DNA of 64,000 bases, taken from a virus. Positions within the stretch are counted from its first letter, which is position 1. The number at the start of each line of letters is the position of its first letter. The notes under the pieces are model-generated. The model was not told the DNA's origin. It made no database searches and saw only the letters and a program-made list of their open reading frames with translations. The stretch spans positions 93,713-157,712 of the IMG/VR virus record IMGVR_UViG_3300031951_000022. The stretch is one strand, 5' to 3'. The translations under genes and the position numbers were made by a program. Below are positions 1 through 9,032 of the stretch, piece by piece.

Positions 1-3000
1 GAAAAAGCAGCCCAGGCTAAAGGTGATTTTAGTTTGGTTGCTGAGTCGCTCGCTAAAAGTAAATCAGAAAAAATAGAAAATACTATTTTAGGTAAAGTTT
101 ATGATGCTGTTGAAGATGGCTCCAAAGAACTTTCTTCTGCAACAAGGATATCTACAGGAGGAGCATCAGAAGCTACAAGAATTTTAAAACAGTCTAATAT
201 AGATAATGTCATTGGTAATATTTATGAAGCTATTATTAGTAATGCTGGCTCTCCATATAACGAAAAGGATAGAGACTCTAGCAACGAAGCTTTCGATTTT
301 CCGTCGGGGTTGGGGTCTGTTGCTTCAAATTTTGGTTCTGGTAGATTAGCTAAAATTATTACAGACGCTAAAACAAGATTTACCTCTGGGAATATATCAT
401 CATTTCTTAATAAAGTAAAGAATTTTGAAAGTAAAAAACTATCTAAAGAAGTAGAAGCCATCTTAGATAGACCAGATATTTTATCAGGATTTAGTACGCG
501 AGAGCTAGCAGATAAAAGAGCTTCTAGTGCTAGGTCTGAAGTAAAAAGATTGGTTGATACCAGGATACAAAGAAGAGCATCTGGTGGGTCCATATCTGGC
601 GAAGACACTGTTCCTGCCATGTTAACCCCCGGCGAATTTATAATTAATAAAAAAGCAGCAAAAAGAATTGGTTCATCTAGTTTACATAATCTAAATAGGG
701 CAGATAGAATTGGATACAATAAGGGTGGTGCTGTAGGACATATTCAACATTTTGCTAGTGGCGGTGGAGTACAAAAGTTTTTTGCTGGTGGGGCTGTTGC
801 CGGTGTGAGAATGTTATTCACATCTATGCCTAGAATTATACAAGGTTTTCAAAGACTATCTACTTCTGTTCAAACAAGTTCTAAAGGCTTGACCATGTTT
901 GGTCAAAAGGTTACCAAGCTAGATGTTGGTATACCTCGCACTGGTAGTGGCACAGCTAGAGCCGGCGGGTCTAGTGCTGGCAGAAGAAATTTCGACAATC
1001 AAGGAGCCGGTGTTCCGCAAAACAGAGACATTGGCACCGCTGGATTATTGGCTTTGACTGCTGGAGGCGCCGCGGTTGAAGGTTTATCTAGTGGTATTGG
1101 TGGCTCAACCGGAGAAGTTATTAGTGCTGTAGGTAACGACGTTTTAAATTATTCTGCTATTGGAGCAACTATAGGATCTATGGTTCCCGTGGTGGGAACG
1201 GCAGCAGGAGCGGCAGCAGGAGCATTAGTTGGTTTAACTACAGGCTTATTTAAGTCTACAAAAGCAGTAAATGAATTCAATCTAGAGCTTGCTACAAATA
1301 AAAAGAACGCAGCCGCAGACGCATCAGATGCTAGTATTGCAAAGTTTGCTAAAACCGGATCACAATTAGACAAGGGTAATGCTTTATTGGACTTTAGTAA
1401 AACGATGAAAGCCGAACAAGAATTGGCTACCCAAAAGGGTGGTCTTAGAAAGATGACCACACAAGAGAACGTACAAGTGCAACAAAGAGGTGCTGAGCAA
1501 GCTATAGCTATACTTTCAGCAGAAATGTTGAATACGGGCCAAACGCTGGAACAAGTACAAAAGGCTATGGATCCAGCTTTGTTTGATAGTTTAAGTATAG
1601 AAATAGCCGAAGCTCAGTATGATTATATTGAAGCACAAAAAAGAATCAATCAAGAGTTTCAAGACGCAGAAGGAAACGAAGCTAAACAAAGAGATATTAA
1701 AAAACAAGGACTAATAGAACTTAAAAAAATTAGAGATAAAAATGTACAACTGCTCTTAGCAACTGCCGACGCAGAAGTTAAAACTAGAGAGAATGCTAAA
1801 AAACAAGCTGAAGTTAGAAAAGTAGTTGAATCTTTATTAGATAAATATCGTAAGATATCTGCAAGCCTTGAAAGATTTGGAGATGAGATAGAAGCTATCA
1901 AGGAAAGCGCAGCTAACTCAGTTAAAGGTTTTCAGGGACAAGCAGAATTCAATAATGTTGACAGATCTAATGAGAAGACTCTTGGTAATCTTAGTGCATA
2001 TTCTATGGCAGAGGTTGCAAAGGTTGCCAACCAAGTTGGTAATTTAGCTGGAGGTCAAACAGGACAAGAATTAAGCAATAATATACAGTCAGCAAAAGTA
2101 GCTCAAGATATTTTGCCTGGAATTTTACGAAATACTATGGCAAAAGATTCTCAAGGGGTTGTGGATGAGTTAAAAGCGGCTTTTGCTAAGGAAAAGATTC
2201 CGTTCCCTGACTTTTTAGCTAAAGATATTACCTCTGTATTAGGAGATGAAAGTGTTAGCCGTCAAGGAAAAAGCTTTAGTGAACTAGCCGACGACCCATC
2301 TTTACTTAATAATCTAAGCAAAGCAATGGGCGTCTCATTAGAAACTGCTACCTTATACTTGAAAAAATATAATGATGCCCTACAAGCTGCTCTTACAGAG
2401 ATTAGTAATAGTTATGCTAAATCTATGGCAGAGGCGGCAGAATGGCAATCTAAAGCATCAGATATTAGAGCCAGATCTCGCATTGAATTAGACCAAGCAC
2501 TAGGAAAAAATATTAGTTTGGAAAGAATGAATGAGCCATTTGATCAGAGAATCAGAGGATTAACGGGAGATGTGGTTTTCGGAGGCAGCACCAATCCAGC
2601 AGAAATTGCGAGAGGTATGAGAGACTCTATAGCTGCAAAACCAGGAGAAGAAAAAAAACTACAAGACTTATTAGCAAAAGACCTAGCTATTGACCCCAAC
2701 AACGAAGCAGCTAAAAAAGCATCCACAGCAGCTATTGTTAATCAAACGAAAGCTTTGGCTAATCAAAATAATGGTATTAATAATGCTCGTAAAGCACTAG
2801 AAGAATTAGCTAATGATAGCAGCGCAGCGGCTAATGCGTTAACAAAAATTCAAGAAGTCCAGAGAGTGTCTCAAGGAGCTACAAACTTTGCTCGCAAAGC
2901 ACTAACAAGTGATAATGAGCAACTAGCAGAAATGAATGACGCATTAACCGCATATACTAAGATTGTATCTGGACAAGCTACCAAAGACGAACTGAATTCT

Positions 3001-3792
3001 TTACCTTTTAGACAGCAAGGTTTTGAAGGTATGGATATGATTAAGGATTTAGTTCCAGAAAGCATGGGTAGGCGCATTGAAGCTCAAATGACCAGACAAA
3101 TGATCGAAGCTATGCCAAATGGACAAGAGCTTCTTAATAAGCCTATGGCTCTTCGTCCAGACGGAGAAAAAATTACTTTAGGTGGAGCGCTAGATAATGC
3201 CGCATCTGGTATAGATCCAGTACAACAAAAATATATTGACGCATATACAGAAGCAACATCTAGACAAGCAGAAGCAGCAGATGAACTAGGTAAATCGGCA
3301 GTCTCTGTTGCTCAAGTTTTTGAAGGTAAGATGGTAGAGATTCTAAATAGAATTGGACAAACAATGGGCGTAAAAGACGGAGTTCCGGCTATACCACAAG
3401 CTGGCGGTGCCGCCGGAGCACCTATTCCTTTTGGCGCCCTCCCAGCAGCAGCACCCAATAATGGTGGACAGGTCGCAAATAATGGTAATGCAGTAGCTAA
3501 TATACCCGGTTTCGGCCCCATCACAGTAGATGATGCCGCTAAACAATTTGCTCAAAGTATTAGCTCTGGATTTGAGGCATTTGGTACTTATGTACAAGCC
3601 CTGTCCGGTATTAAGTTGCCAGAAAAAATTGAACTATCTGGTAATCATGTTGTAGACGTTAGAATCACCGGAGCGGCTGCTTTTGATGCTCTAAAGAAAG
3701 ATTTTACAAATATGATTTCTGTAGAAGTTAGTAAGGCTATGAATCAGATATGGAATCAAACTGGCGGTGGAATAGGAAGCGCCCCAAAATAG
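1..3792 (+). CDS. Tail tape-measure protein (5' end cut by window)
   Basis: Long structural protein that would set tail length and be packed inside the tail tube. The frame is open to base 1 (a TTG at 34 is only the first start-like codon), so the true N-terminus lies outside the window. Around bases 586-690 it has a Gly-rich segment with the motif DTVPAMLTPGEFIINKKA, a signature I associate with tape-measure and tail-lysin proteins. It is followed by Gly/Ala-rich hydrophobic stretches (about 1020-1250) and long Ala/Glu/Lys/Gln-rich helical regions likely to form coiled coil (1400-1900, 2400-3100). A Pro/Gly/Ala linker at 3380-3520 precedes the C-terminal domain. Its position just before other tail-type genes fits. 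The identity rests on motif, length and context. Confidence 0.85.
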   Translation, partial: EKAAQAKGDFSLVAESLAKSKSEKIENTILGKVYDAVEDGSKELSSATRISTGGASEATRILKQSNIDNVIGNIYEAIISNAGSPYNEKDRDSSNEAFDFPSGLGSVASNFGSGRLAKIITDAKTRFTSGNISSFLNKVKNFESKKLSKEVEAILDRPDILSGFSTRELADKRASSARSEVKRLVDTRIQRRASGGSISGEDTVPAMLTPGEFIINKKAAKRIGSSSLHNLNRADRIGYNKGGAVGHIQHFASGGGVQKFFAGGAVAGVRMLFTSMPRIIQGFQRLSTSVQTSSKGLTMFGQKVTKLDVGIPRTGSGTARAGGSSAGRRNFDNQGAGVPQNRDIGTAGLLALTAGGAAVEGLSSGIGGSTGEVISAVGNDVLNYSAIGATIGSMVPVVGTAAGAAAGALVGLTTGLFKSTKAVNEFNLELATNKKNAAADASDASIAKFAKTGSQLDKGNALLDFSKTMKAEQELATQKGGLRKMTTQENVQVQQRGAEQAIAILSAEMLNTGQTLEQVQKAMDPALFDSLSIEIAEAQYDYIEAQKRINQEFQDAEGNEAKQRDIKKQGLIELKKIRDKNVQLLLATADAEVKTRENAKKQAEVRKVVESLLDKYRKISASLERFGDEIEAIKESAANSVKGFQGQAEFNNVDRSNEKTLGNLSAYSMAEVAKVANQVGNLAGGQTGQELSNNIQSAKVAQDILPGILRNTMAKDSQGVVDELKAAFAKEKIPFPDFLAKDITSVLGDESVSRQGKSFSELADDPSLLNNLSKAMGVSLETATLYLKKYNDALQAALTEISNSYAKSMAEAAEWQSKASDIRARSRIELDQALGKNISLERMNEPFDQRIRGLTGDVVFGGSTNPAEIARGMRDSIAAKPGEEKKLQDLLAKDLAIDPNNEAAKKASTAAIVNQTKALANQNNGINNARKALEELANDSSAAANALTKIQEVQRVSQGATNFARKALTSDNEQLAEMNDALTAYTKIVSGQATKDELNSLPFRQQGFEGMDMIKDLVPESMGRRIEAQMTRQMIEAMPNGQELLNKPMALRPDGEKITLGGALDNAASGIDPVQQKYIDAYTEATSRQAEAADELGKSAVSVAQVFEGKMVEILNRIGQTMGVKDGVPAIPQAGGAAGAPIPFGALPAAAPNNGGQVANNGNAVANIPGFGPITVDDAAKQFAQSISSGFEAFGTYVQALSGIKLPEKIELSGNHVVDVRITGAAAFDALKKDFTNMISVEVSKAMNQIWNQTGGGIGSAPK

Positions 3793-3804
3793 GATAGATA
3801 ACAC

Positions 3805-5541
3805 ATGAATAATATTTCTGTTTATTATTGTAAAGCTAGCGAATCTCCTGGATCATCACATAGATTATCGCCGGCCCCAACCATATCTATTAGTCCAGAA
3901 ATTTACTATGCAAATGATAATGTAATTGGCTATACTTATGCTATTACTCTTAATGGCTATGCTAATGCTCTGAGATTAGATCTGGATCCAGGGTCTACTG
4001 ATTTTGGCTTAGAGCCAACCGTTGAACATATAGGACATATTAGAGAAGTATTCAATACTAATGGTGGTACTTTATATATTAAGGATGGATCTAGAAACAT
4101 TATTGTGGCTAAAGGTGCCACTATTAAAAATATTCAATTTGATACATCTGAGAATAGATGGGTAAATTATGCCCCATATACTGTAGAAGTTGAGTTTAAT
4201 GAAGTTGATTTTATCGGTTGTTCTAATAACTCAGCTGTTGCCTGTAATAGTAGTTTTTTTCATTCTCCTCACCAAAGCGCGACTGTTACAGCAGATAATT
4301 TGGTAGATATCAAAAAACATAAAATTAAAGAGTTTAGTGATAAATGGTCATTTACTGTAGAAAATGAAATTTACGATAATTATAATGGATTTTTAAATTC
4401 TTTTTTTAATGTGTCTTATACAATATCAGCAACAGGCAAAAATTATTATGTTGGTGATAACTTGGTACCAGCTTGGCATCAAGCTAAATTATTTGTACAA
4501 GAAAGATTACAAAAACAAGTTTTAGGACTATTGAATGGCGTTTTACAAATTACCCCTCTTAATATAGATGCTTGTGCAGCTTCGGGAGATATTTCTAGTT
4601 TACACAACGTAGATACTTCTGCCCCAAGAGCTGGAGGATTATTGCAAAATCTCAACACTTTGAGAGATGGTGTTACTAGAACATTTGATATTTATAACGA
4701 ACAAATTTCTTGTGATACTTCGGAAGCGGAGGGCACATTTAGTGTAACCTATAATGCCTTAGTTAAGCGTAGCGATCCCGCTTTGAGTCCTTCGGCAAAT
4801 GCCGCTATTTTCACTTATAATAAAAATATTACAGTAACTGATGATGATGGATTAAATGCTACTATTAATCTACAAGGCACAGTACAAGGACTAGTTAGAG
4901 GAGGATTTATATATTATAATAATGACTATGTATTACCATCTACTGGAACAATAGTTATAAATGTCGATAGCGCAGAAACTAAATATAGTAATGCTGTGGC
5001 TTATTTTAATGCCAAGATAGGTACAGCAACTGATTTGTTACAATCATTTAAAGCTTCGCTCAATATTACCAAAAGACAACTATTGCTCAAGGGTCCAGAC
5101 GGATATCCTTCGCCATCTTCTTTTATTTTGGAACATAGCTATCATGATGGCTCTATTGGCATTACCGCTGTTTATGATAAGTCTCAAACAGAAAATGCTG
5201 ACAGAGGATACTATACATTATCCATAGTAAGAAATGATCCTGTAGAACTTATACAAGAGTTTGTTATTCCTGGCAGAATACAAGGACCATTAATTCAAAG
5301 ACTTAATGCTTTAACATCTAAAACAATAGCTATTAATATTGAAGGGGCCGATAGGTCGAACAAAATTTGTAACACGATAAACAACCTAGATCTATGCAGT
5401 CTTTACCCAGCTTTTAATATTCCTAATTATACTCAACTATTACAAGACAATGATATGTGGATCAAAACTAAAGAAGACTATACAATGAATATTGTAGATG
5501 GTTCGTTTAGTATTGCTCTGGAATATACTTCTAAAGGATAA
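3805..5541 (+). CDS. Tail/virion structural protein, paralogue A
   Basis: 578-residue protein with no family I can name. It is clearly homologous to the next gene (5546-7381). Both begin with a YY...HRL.PAP...IS.E..Y.ND.VIGY pattern, both have an ATGK...LLPAW-like block (here LVPAWHQAKLFVQ) leading to LNGVL, and both have FDIYNEQISC-type motifs followed by GTFSVTY. Gly/Asn/Thr-rich, beta-strand-like composition suits a tube, baseplate or fibre protein. Start is ATG 3805 with AGGA ten bases upstream, 12 bases after the tape-measure stop. Tail role is inferred from context. Confidence 0.7.
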   Translation: MNNISVYYCKASESPGSSHRLSPAPTISISPEIYYANDNVIGYTYAITLNGYANALRLDLDPGSTDFGLEPTVEHIGHIREVFNTNGGTLYIKDGSRNIIVAKGATIKNIQFDTSENRWVNYAPYTVEVEFNEVDFIGCSNNSAVACNSSFFHSPHQSATVTADNLVDIKKHKIKEFSDKWSFTVENEIYDNYNGFLNSFFNVSYTISATGKNYYVGDNLVPAWHQAKLFVQERLQKQVLGLLNGVLQITPLNIDACAASGDISSLHNVDTSAPRAGGLLQNLNTLRDGVTRTFDIYNEQISCDTSEAEGTFSVTYNALVKRSDPALSPSANAAIFTYNKNITVTDDDGLNATINLQGTVQGLVRGGFIYYNNDYVLPSTGTIVINVDSAETKYSNAVAYFNAKIGTATDLLQSFKASLNITKRQLLLKGPDGYPSPSSFILEHSYHDGSIGITAVYDKSQTENADRGYYTLSIVRNDPVELIQEFVIPGRIQGPLIQRLNALTSKTIAINIEGADRSNKICNTINNLDLCSLYPAFNIPNYTQLLQDNDMWIKTKEDYTMNIVDGSFSIALEYTSKG

Positions 5542-5545
5542 ACTT

Positions 5546-7381
5546 ATGTCTACATATAGCCCAGATGTAAAAATTTATTACGGACCCAAAGATGCTGATC
5601 ATAGATTAATTCCGGCCCCAGATGTAGCTATTTCTCTGGAATTAGATTATAGTAATGATACGGTTATTGGTTATAAATATATTATTACTTTAACTGGAAT
5701 TGCTAGTGGATTAGATTTAAGAAATGTAGCCTATGGAGGTAATATACCAGAACCTTCAAGCTATGGGATAGGAGCCATAACAAATCAGATTCATATCTTG
5801 CGTAAAATTCTTAGTCAAAATGGAAATATTTTACATATTGTTCATGGAGATACTGAAGACCATATCCTTAAAGCCAAGGGTGGTATTTTAAGATCTTTAC
5901 GCTTTGATGAGTCCTCTAATAATTGGACCCATTTTGCTAATTATACTGCCACCATAGAGTTTACGTCTCTAGATCTACTAAACTATACTGAAGACTGCTC
6001 TTCATTATTTTTGGATGGGGCGACTTATTCTGCTAATGATACCGGTATCACTAATATTGCTACATATAAAATTAAGAGCTTTACAGATAGCTGGAAGCTT
6101 TCATTTGACGAAACAGAAGCATTTAATCGTGTTAAAAATATAGATACAGGTTATAATCTTAACATTAACAATAGTAGCTTTAACATAGAGTACTCCATCT
6201 CTGCTACAGGTAAGCATAATCATGTTTATACTGATGAGGAAACCGGGGAATCTAAATTATTGCCAGCTTGGGAACAGGCTAAGAACTTTGTGCAGTACAG
6301 ATTATACTATCAAGTTATTAATCTTCTGAATGGCGTTCTTAAACTCTATGATAATGCCTGTACAAGCACAGATACTCTTTCGACTGTAAATATTCCGGGC
6401 ACAACAGCGGCTGGATTATATTCTGGTTTGAATGATTTAGACTATAATATATTTAATGAACAAATTTCTTGTGAAAGCTCAGAATCAGACGGCACCTTTT
6501 CTGCTACATATTCAGCGGTTGTGAAAAGTAAATTTGGTAATTTAAATTGGAGTAGCGTTAATACAAAACATACTGTAAATAAAACTGTTACTCGTACAAG
6601 CTCTCAAGAAGATCCAAATAATGTATCAATATCAGTTAATGGCTCTATAGAGGGTTTGATTCCTGGGGGTTTAATTAGGGCTCCTAAGCCACTCGCATTG
6701 CCTGATGGCGGAGCTTTTTTAATATTTAATGGCTCTACTCTCTCAAAGTATACGTATGCTAAACTTTTATTAGATCAAATTTATAGTGATAATGATTATA
6801 ATGGTGGTATTGGAGATACTGGAAAAAGAGACTTAAGACCATTTTTTAAAAATGCTTTAGGAATAGTATTACCAGCACTAAATGAAAACTGCACTATAGA
6901 CCCAGGAGTTCCAGAACCAGCAGATCCTCCGCATCCAGTATCATTTAACTTGACACATGACTATAATAGTGGTATTATTACATATGATGTTGAATATAAT
7001 AGTAACAATCTCGGAGGTCGTAAGTATAGAGACGTTTCTATTCAGATTACTAATCCTAACAAGGTGATAGCTGTATTCAGCATACCTAATAGCTTGGCTT
7101 GTGCCAGAACACAAGAGTTGGGAACATATACGGCTAAAACAGTTAGTGTGACTGTACAAGGAAGAGACTATAGTGAAATGGGTCAACCCACAGAACTTAA
7201 CTTAGTAAATGAATGGATGTCTGGTGGGTGGTGTATAGATGAAGCATACCTACCTATCGCCTTACCAATGTTAAATAATGCGATATTGACCCAAAAACAA
7301 TATACAAAAGACCCAATCACAGGAGCATTTACAGTTAATTTGACGTATATTTGCGATAATCCAGGATGTTATATAGCTTAG
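5546..7381 (+). CDS. Tail/virion structural protein, paralogue B
   Basis: 611-residue protein, tandem duplicate of the preceding gene. The shared blocks are the N-terminal YYGPKDADHRLIPAP, the LLPAWEQAKNFVQYRL block and YNIFNEQISCESSESDGTF. I place the start at ATG 5546 (MSTYSPDVKIYYG), four bases after the upstream stop and behind AAAGGA, because homology with paralogue A begins just after it. An earlier in-frame GTG at 5498 would overlap the upstream gene. The two copies have diverged well beyond recent duplication, suggesting distinct positions in the particle, perhaps adjacent rings of a baseplate. Function is inferred. Confidence 0.7.
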   Translation: MSTYSPDVKIYYGPKDADHRLIPAPDVAISLELDYSNDTVIGYKYIITLTGIASGLDLRNVAYGGNIPEPSSYGIGAITNQIHILRKILSQNGNILHIVHGDTEDHILKAKGGILRSLRFDESSNNWTHFANYTATIEFTSLDLLNYTEDCSSLFLDGATYSANDTGITNIATYKIKSFTDSWKLSFDETEAFNRVKNIDTGYNLNINNSSFNIEYSISATGKHNHVYTDEETGESKLLPAWEQAKNFVQYRLYYQVINLLNGVLKLYDNACTSTDTLSTVNIPGTTAAGLYSGLNDLDYNIFNEQISCESSESDGTFSATYSAVVKSKFGNLNWSSVNTKHTVNKTVTRTSSQEDPNNVSISVNGSIEGLIPGGLIRAPKPLALPDGGAFLIFNGSTLSKYTYAKLLLDQIYSDNDYNGGIGDTGKRDLRPFFKNALGIVLPALNENCTIDPGVPEPADPPHPVSFNLTHDYNSGIITYDVEYNSNNLGGRKYRDVSIQITNPNKVIAVFSIPNSLACARTQELGTYTAKTVSVTVQGRDYSEMGQPTELNLVNEWMSGGWCIDEAYLPIALPMLNNAILTQKQYTKDPITGAFTVNLTYICDNPGCYIA

Positions 7382-7388
7382 GACTATT

Positions 7389-9011
7389 ATGAGTGATATT
7401 ATTACACAACCAATTAAGTTTTTAGGGGCCACAGTATTATCTTTTAATGCTACTTTAGGCTTCGGTTCTACCCAAGAAACAACTATTAATGTTGATTTAG
7501 TGGAAGATTGTGCAAACGGAGATTTATTTTATCCTAATAATGGATTAATTTTTGTTGGAGGTCCAGTATACTTTAGTGCTGGCGCTTTTAATTTTGGTGG
7601 TATTCTGACTAATTGGACAGTATCTCAGGGTGGAGGTGGGAAAACGTTTAATGTTAGGGCTGTAGACCCAAGGTCTCTTTTGGAAAATTCTGTAGTTATT
7701 ATTGATACATATTTAGGTCCGCCAACTCAAGGAATAAATTATTTTAATGTATATGCTGGTTACGAATCTCCTGTTTTAAATGGCAACTGTCAATTTTTTG
7801 GTAGTTCTCTGGGTAATGAAAGAGGTATGCCATATCAGGCTATAATTAGTAAACTTCAACAGATGAACCCAACTATATACTCACCTACTGGTTATGCTTT
7901 TACTGTTAATTTTAGTTCTTTCCCAACAGGCTTACCAGAATACTATAGAGTTCCAGGACCACAAATCACCCTACTGCAACTTCTTCAAGACGTTTGTGAC
8001 ATTCTAGGATATGATTTTTATGTAGACTTATTGCCGGGAGGCATTATTAGTGTTGGATTGGTTAATCTTAGACAGCAACCCACTAGTTTCAACAGCATAA
8101 TTTCCGCATACAATGGAATTGCCACGGATCTTTCATATGGTCAAGAGTTGAGAAATGAAAAAACCAGAACAGTATTGTTTGGTGAAAAACAACATTATTT
8201 AGCTCCTATAGATAAATTTAATTTCTTTTTTGGAGAAGATCTAATTAATAATGAAATGGTTCCCGTTATTCCATTTAGAGAAGATTCTTGTGGCTTTTGG
8301 ATCAATAAAAAAGTGGATTCATTAAACGCAGCTCTTACTAGGCCACTACCAACTAATGGCCCCTATGAAATTTCAGAACTAGATATTCGTGCTGCACTAT
8401 CGTCTTATAAGCTATGGAAAAATAGAGTTTTAACAGCTACTATCCCAGGATCTTTTAATGAGGCTATAAGAGCCAACTGGCCAGAGGCGGCAGAAGACCT
8501 ACGGGCGGCTGGTCAAGTATTAGCTAATGGTGGAGACGCGATTAAGGCAACAGAAAATCCTCAGCGAGGATTTGTTGATCAAATGCAAAATGCTCGTAAA
8601 CCAGCAGCTAAAAGTAATAAGCCAGAATTTTTAAATGATCTAGAAAAAGTATTTAATTTTGTGAAAAATCTTGGTAGTACATATTATGGCAAACAATTTT
8701 TTGTACCTTTAAACCAAAGAATTTGTTATTATAGAGGAGATGATTTTCAAGAAATTATTTTCTCAGACGTTCCAACCAACGATGGAGGCTGGGTAGAAGA
8801 AGGAGTTCCAGTGTTGGGGTTAGCAGATCCCGAATTGTCTGCTTTTAGAGAAGAAGATAATAGGGTAGGATGTTTTGCAGTTTTTGCTTTCAATGCCGCA
8901 GAAGCACCCATACCAGAAACCTCAGAAGAAGATACTAGTACTGGACCCGTATCTATCCCTGATGATTCTGTGTTTAATGATGGCAGTATTCCCCCAGAGC
9001 TTCCCTCTTAG
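7389..9011 (+). CDS. Tail hub/baseplate-like structural protein
   Basis: 540-residue protein. The N-terminal 120 residues (ITQPIKFLGATVLSFNATLG, then blocks rich in Gly and aromatic residues) and the segment LLQLLQDVCDILGYDFYVDL with ISVGLVNLRQQP around residues 195-235 resemble tail hub (gp27/GpD-like) proteins, which need a local helical domain inside beta barrels. That comparison is from memory and not certain. The C-terminus is acidic and Pro/Ser/Thr-rich. ATG 7389 follows TAGGA and is seven bases after the previous stop, so it sits in the same tail operon. Confidence 0.5.
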   Translation: MSDIITQPIKFLGATVLSFNATLGFGSTQETTINVDLVEDCANGDLFYPNNGLIFVGGPVYFSAGAFNFGGILTNWTVSQGGGGKTFNVRAVDPRSLLENSVVIIDTYLGPPTQGINYFNVYAGYESPVLNGNCQFFGSSLGNERGMPYQAIISKLQQMNPTIYSPTGYAFTVNFSSFPTGLPEYYRVPGPQITLLQLLQDVCDILGYDFYVDLLPGGIISVGLVNLRQQPTSFNSIISAYNGIATDLSYGQELRNEKTRTVLFGEKQHYLAPIDKFNFFFGEDLINNEMVPVIPFREDSCGFWINKKVDSLNAALTRPLPTNGPYEISELDIRAALSSYKLWKNRVLTATIPGSFNEAIRANWPEAAEDLRAAGQVLANGGDAIKATENPQRGFVDQMQNARKPAAKSNKPEFLNDLEKVFNFVKNLGSTYYGKQFFVPLNQRICYYRGDDFQEIIFSDVPTNDGGWVEEGVPVLGLADPELSAFREEDNRVGCFAVFAFNAAEAPIPETSEEDTSTGPVSIPDDSVFNDGSIPPELPS

Positions 9012-9032
9012 TTTTAAATAAGGACTATATTT

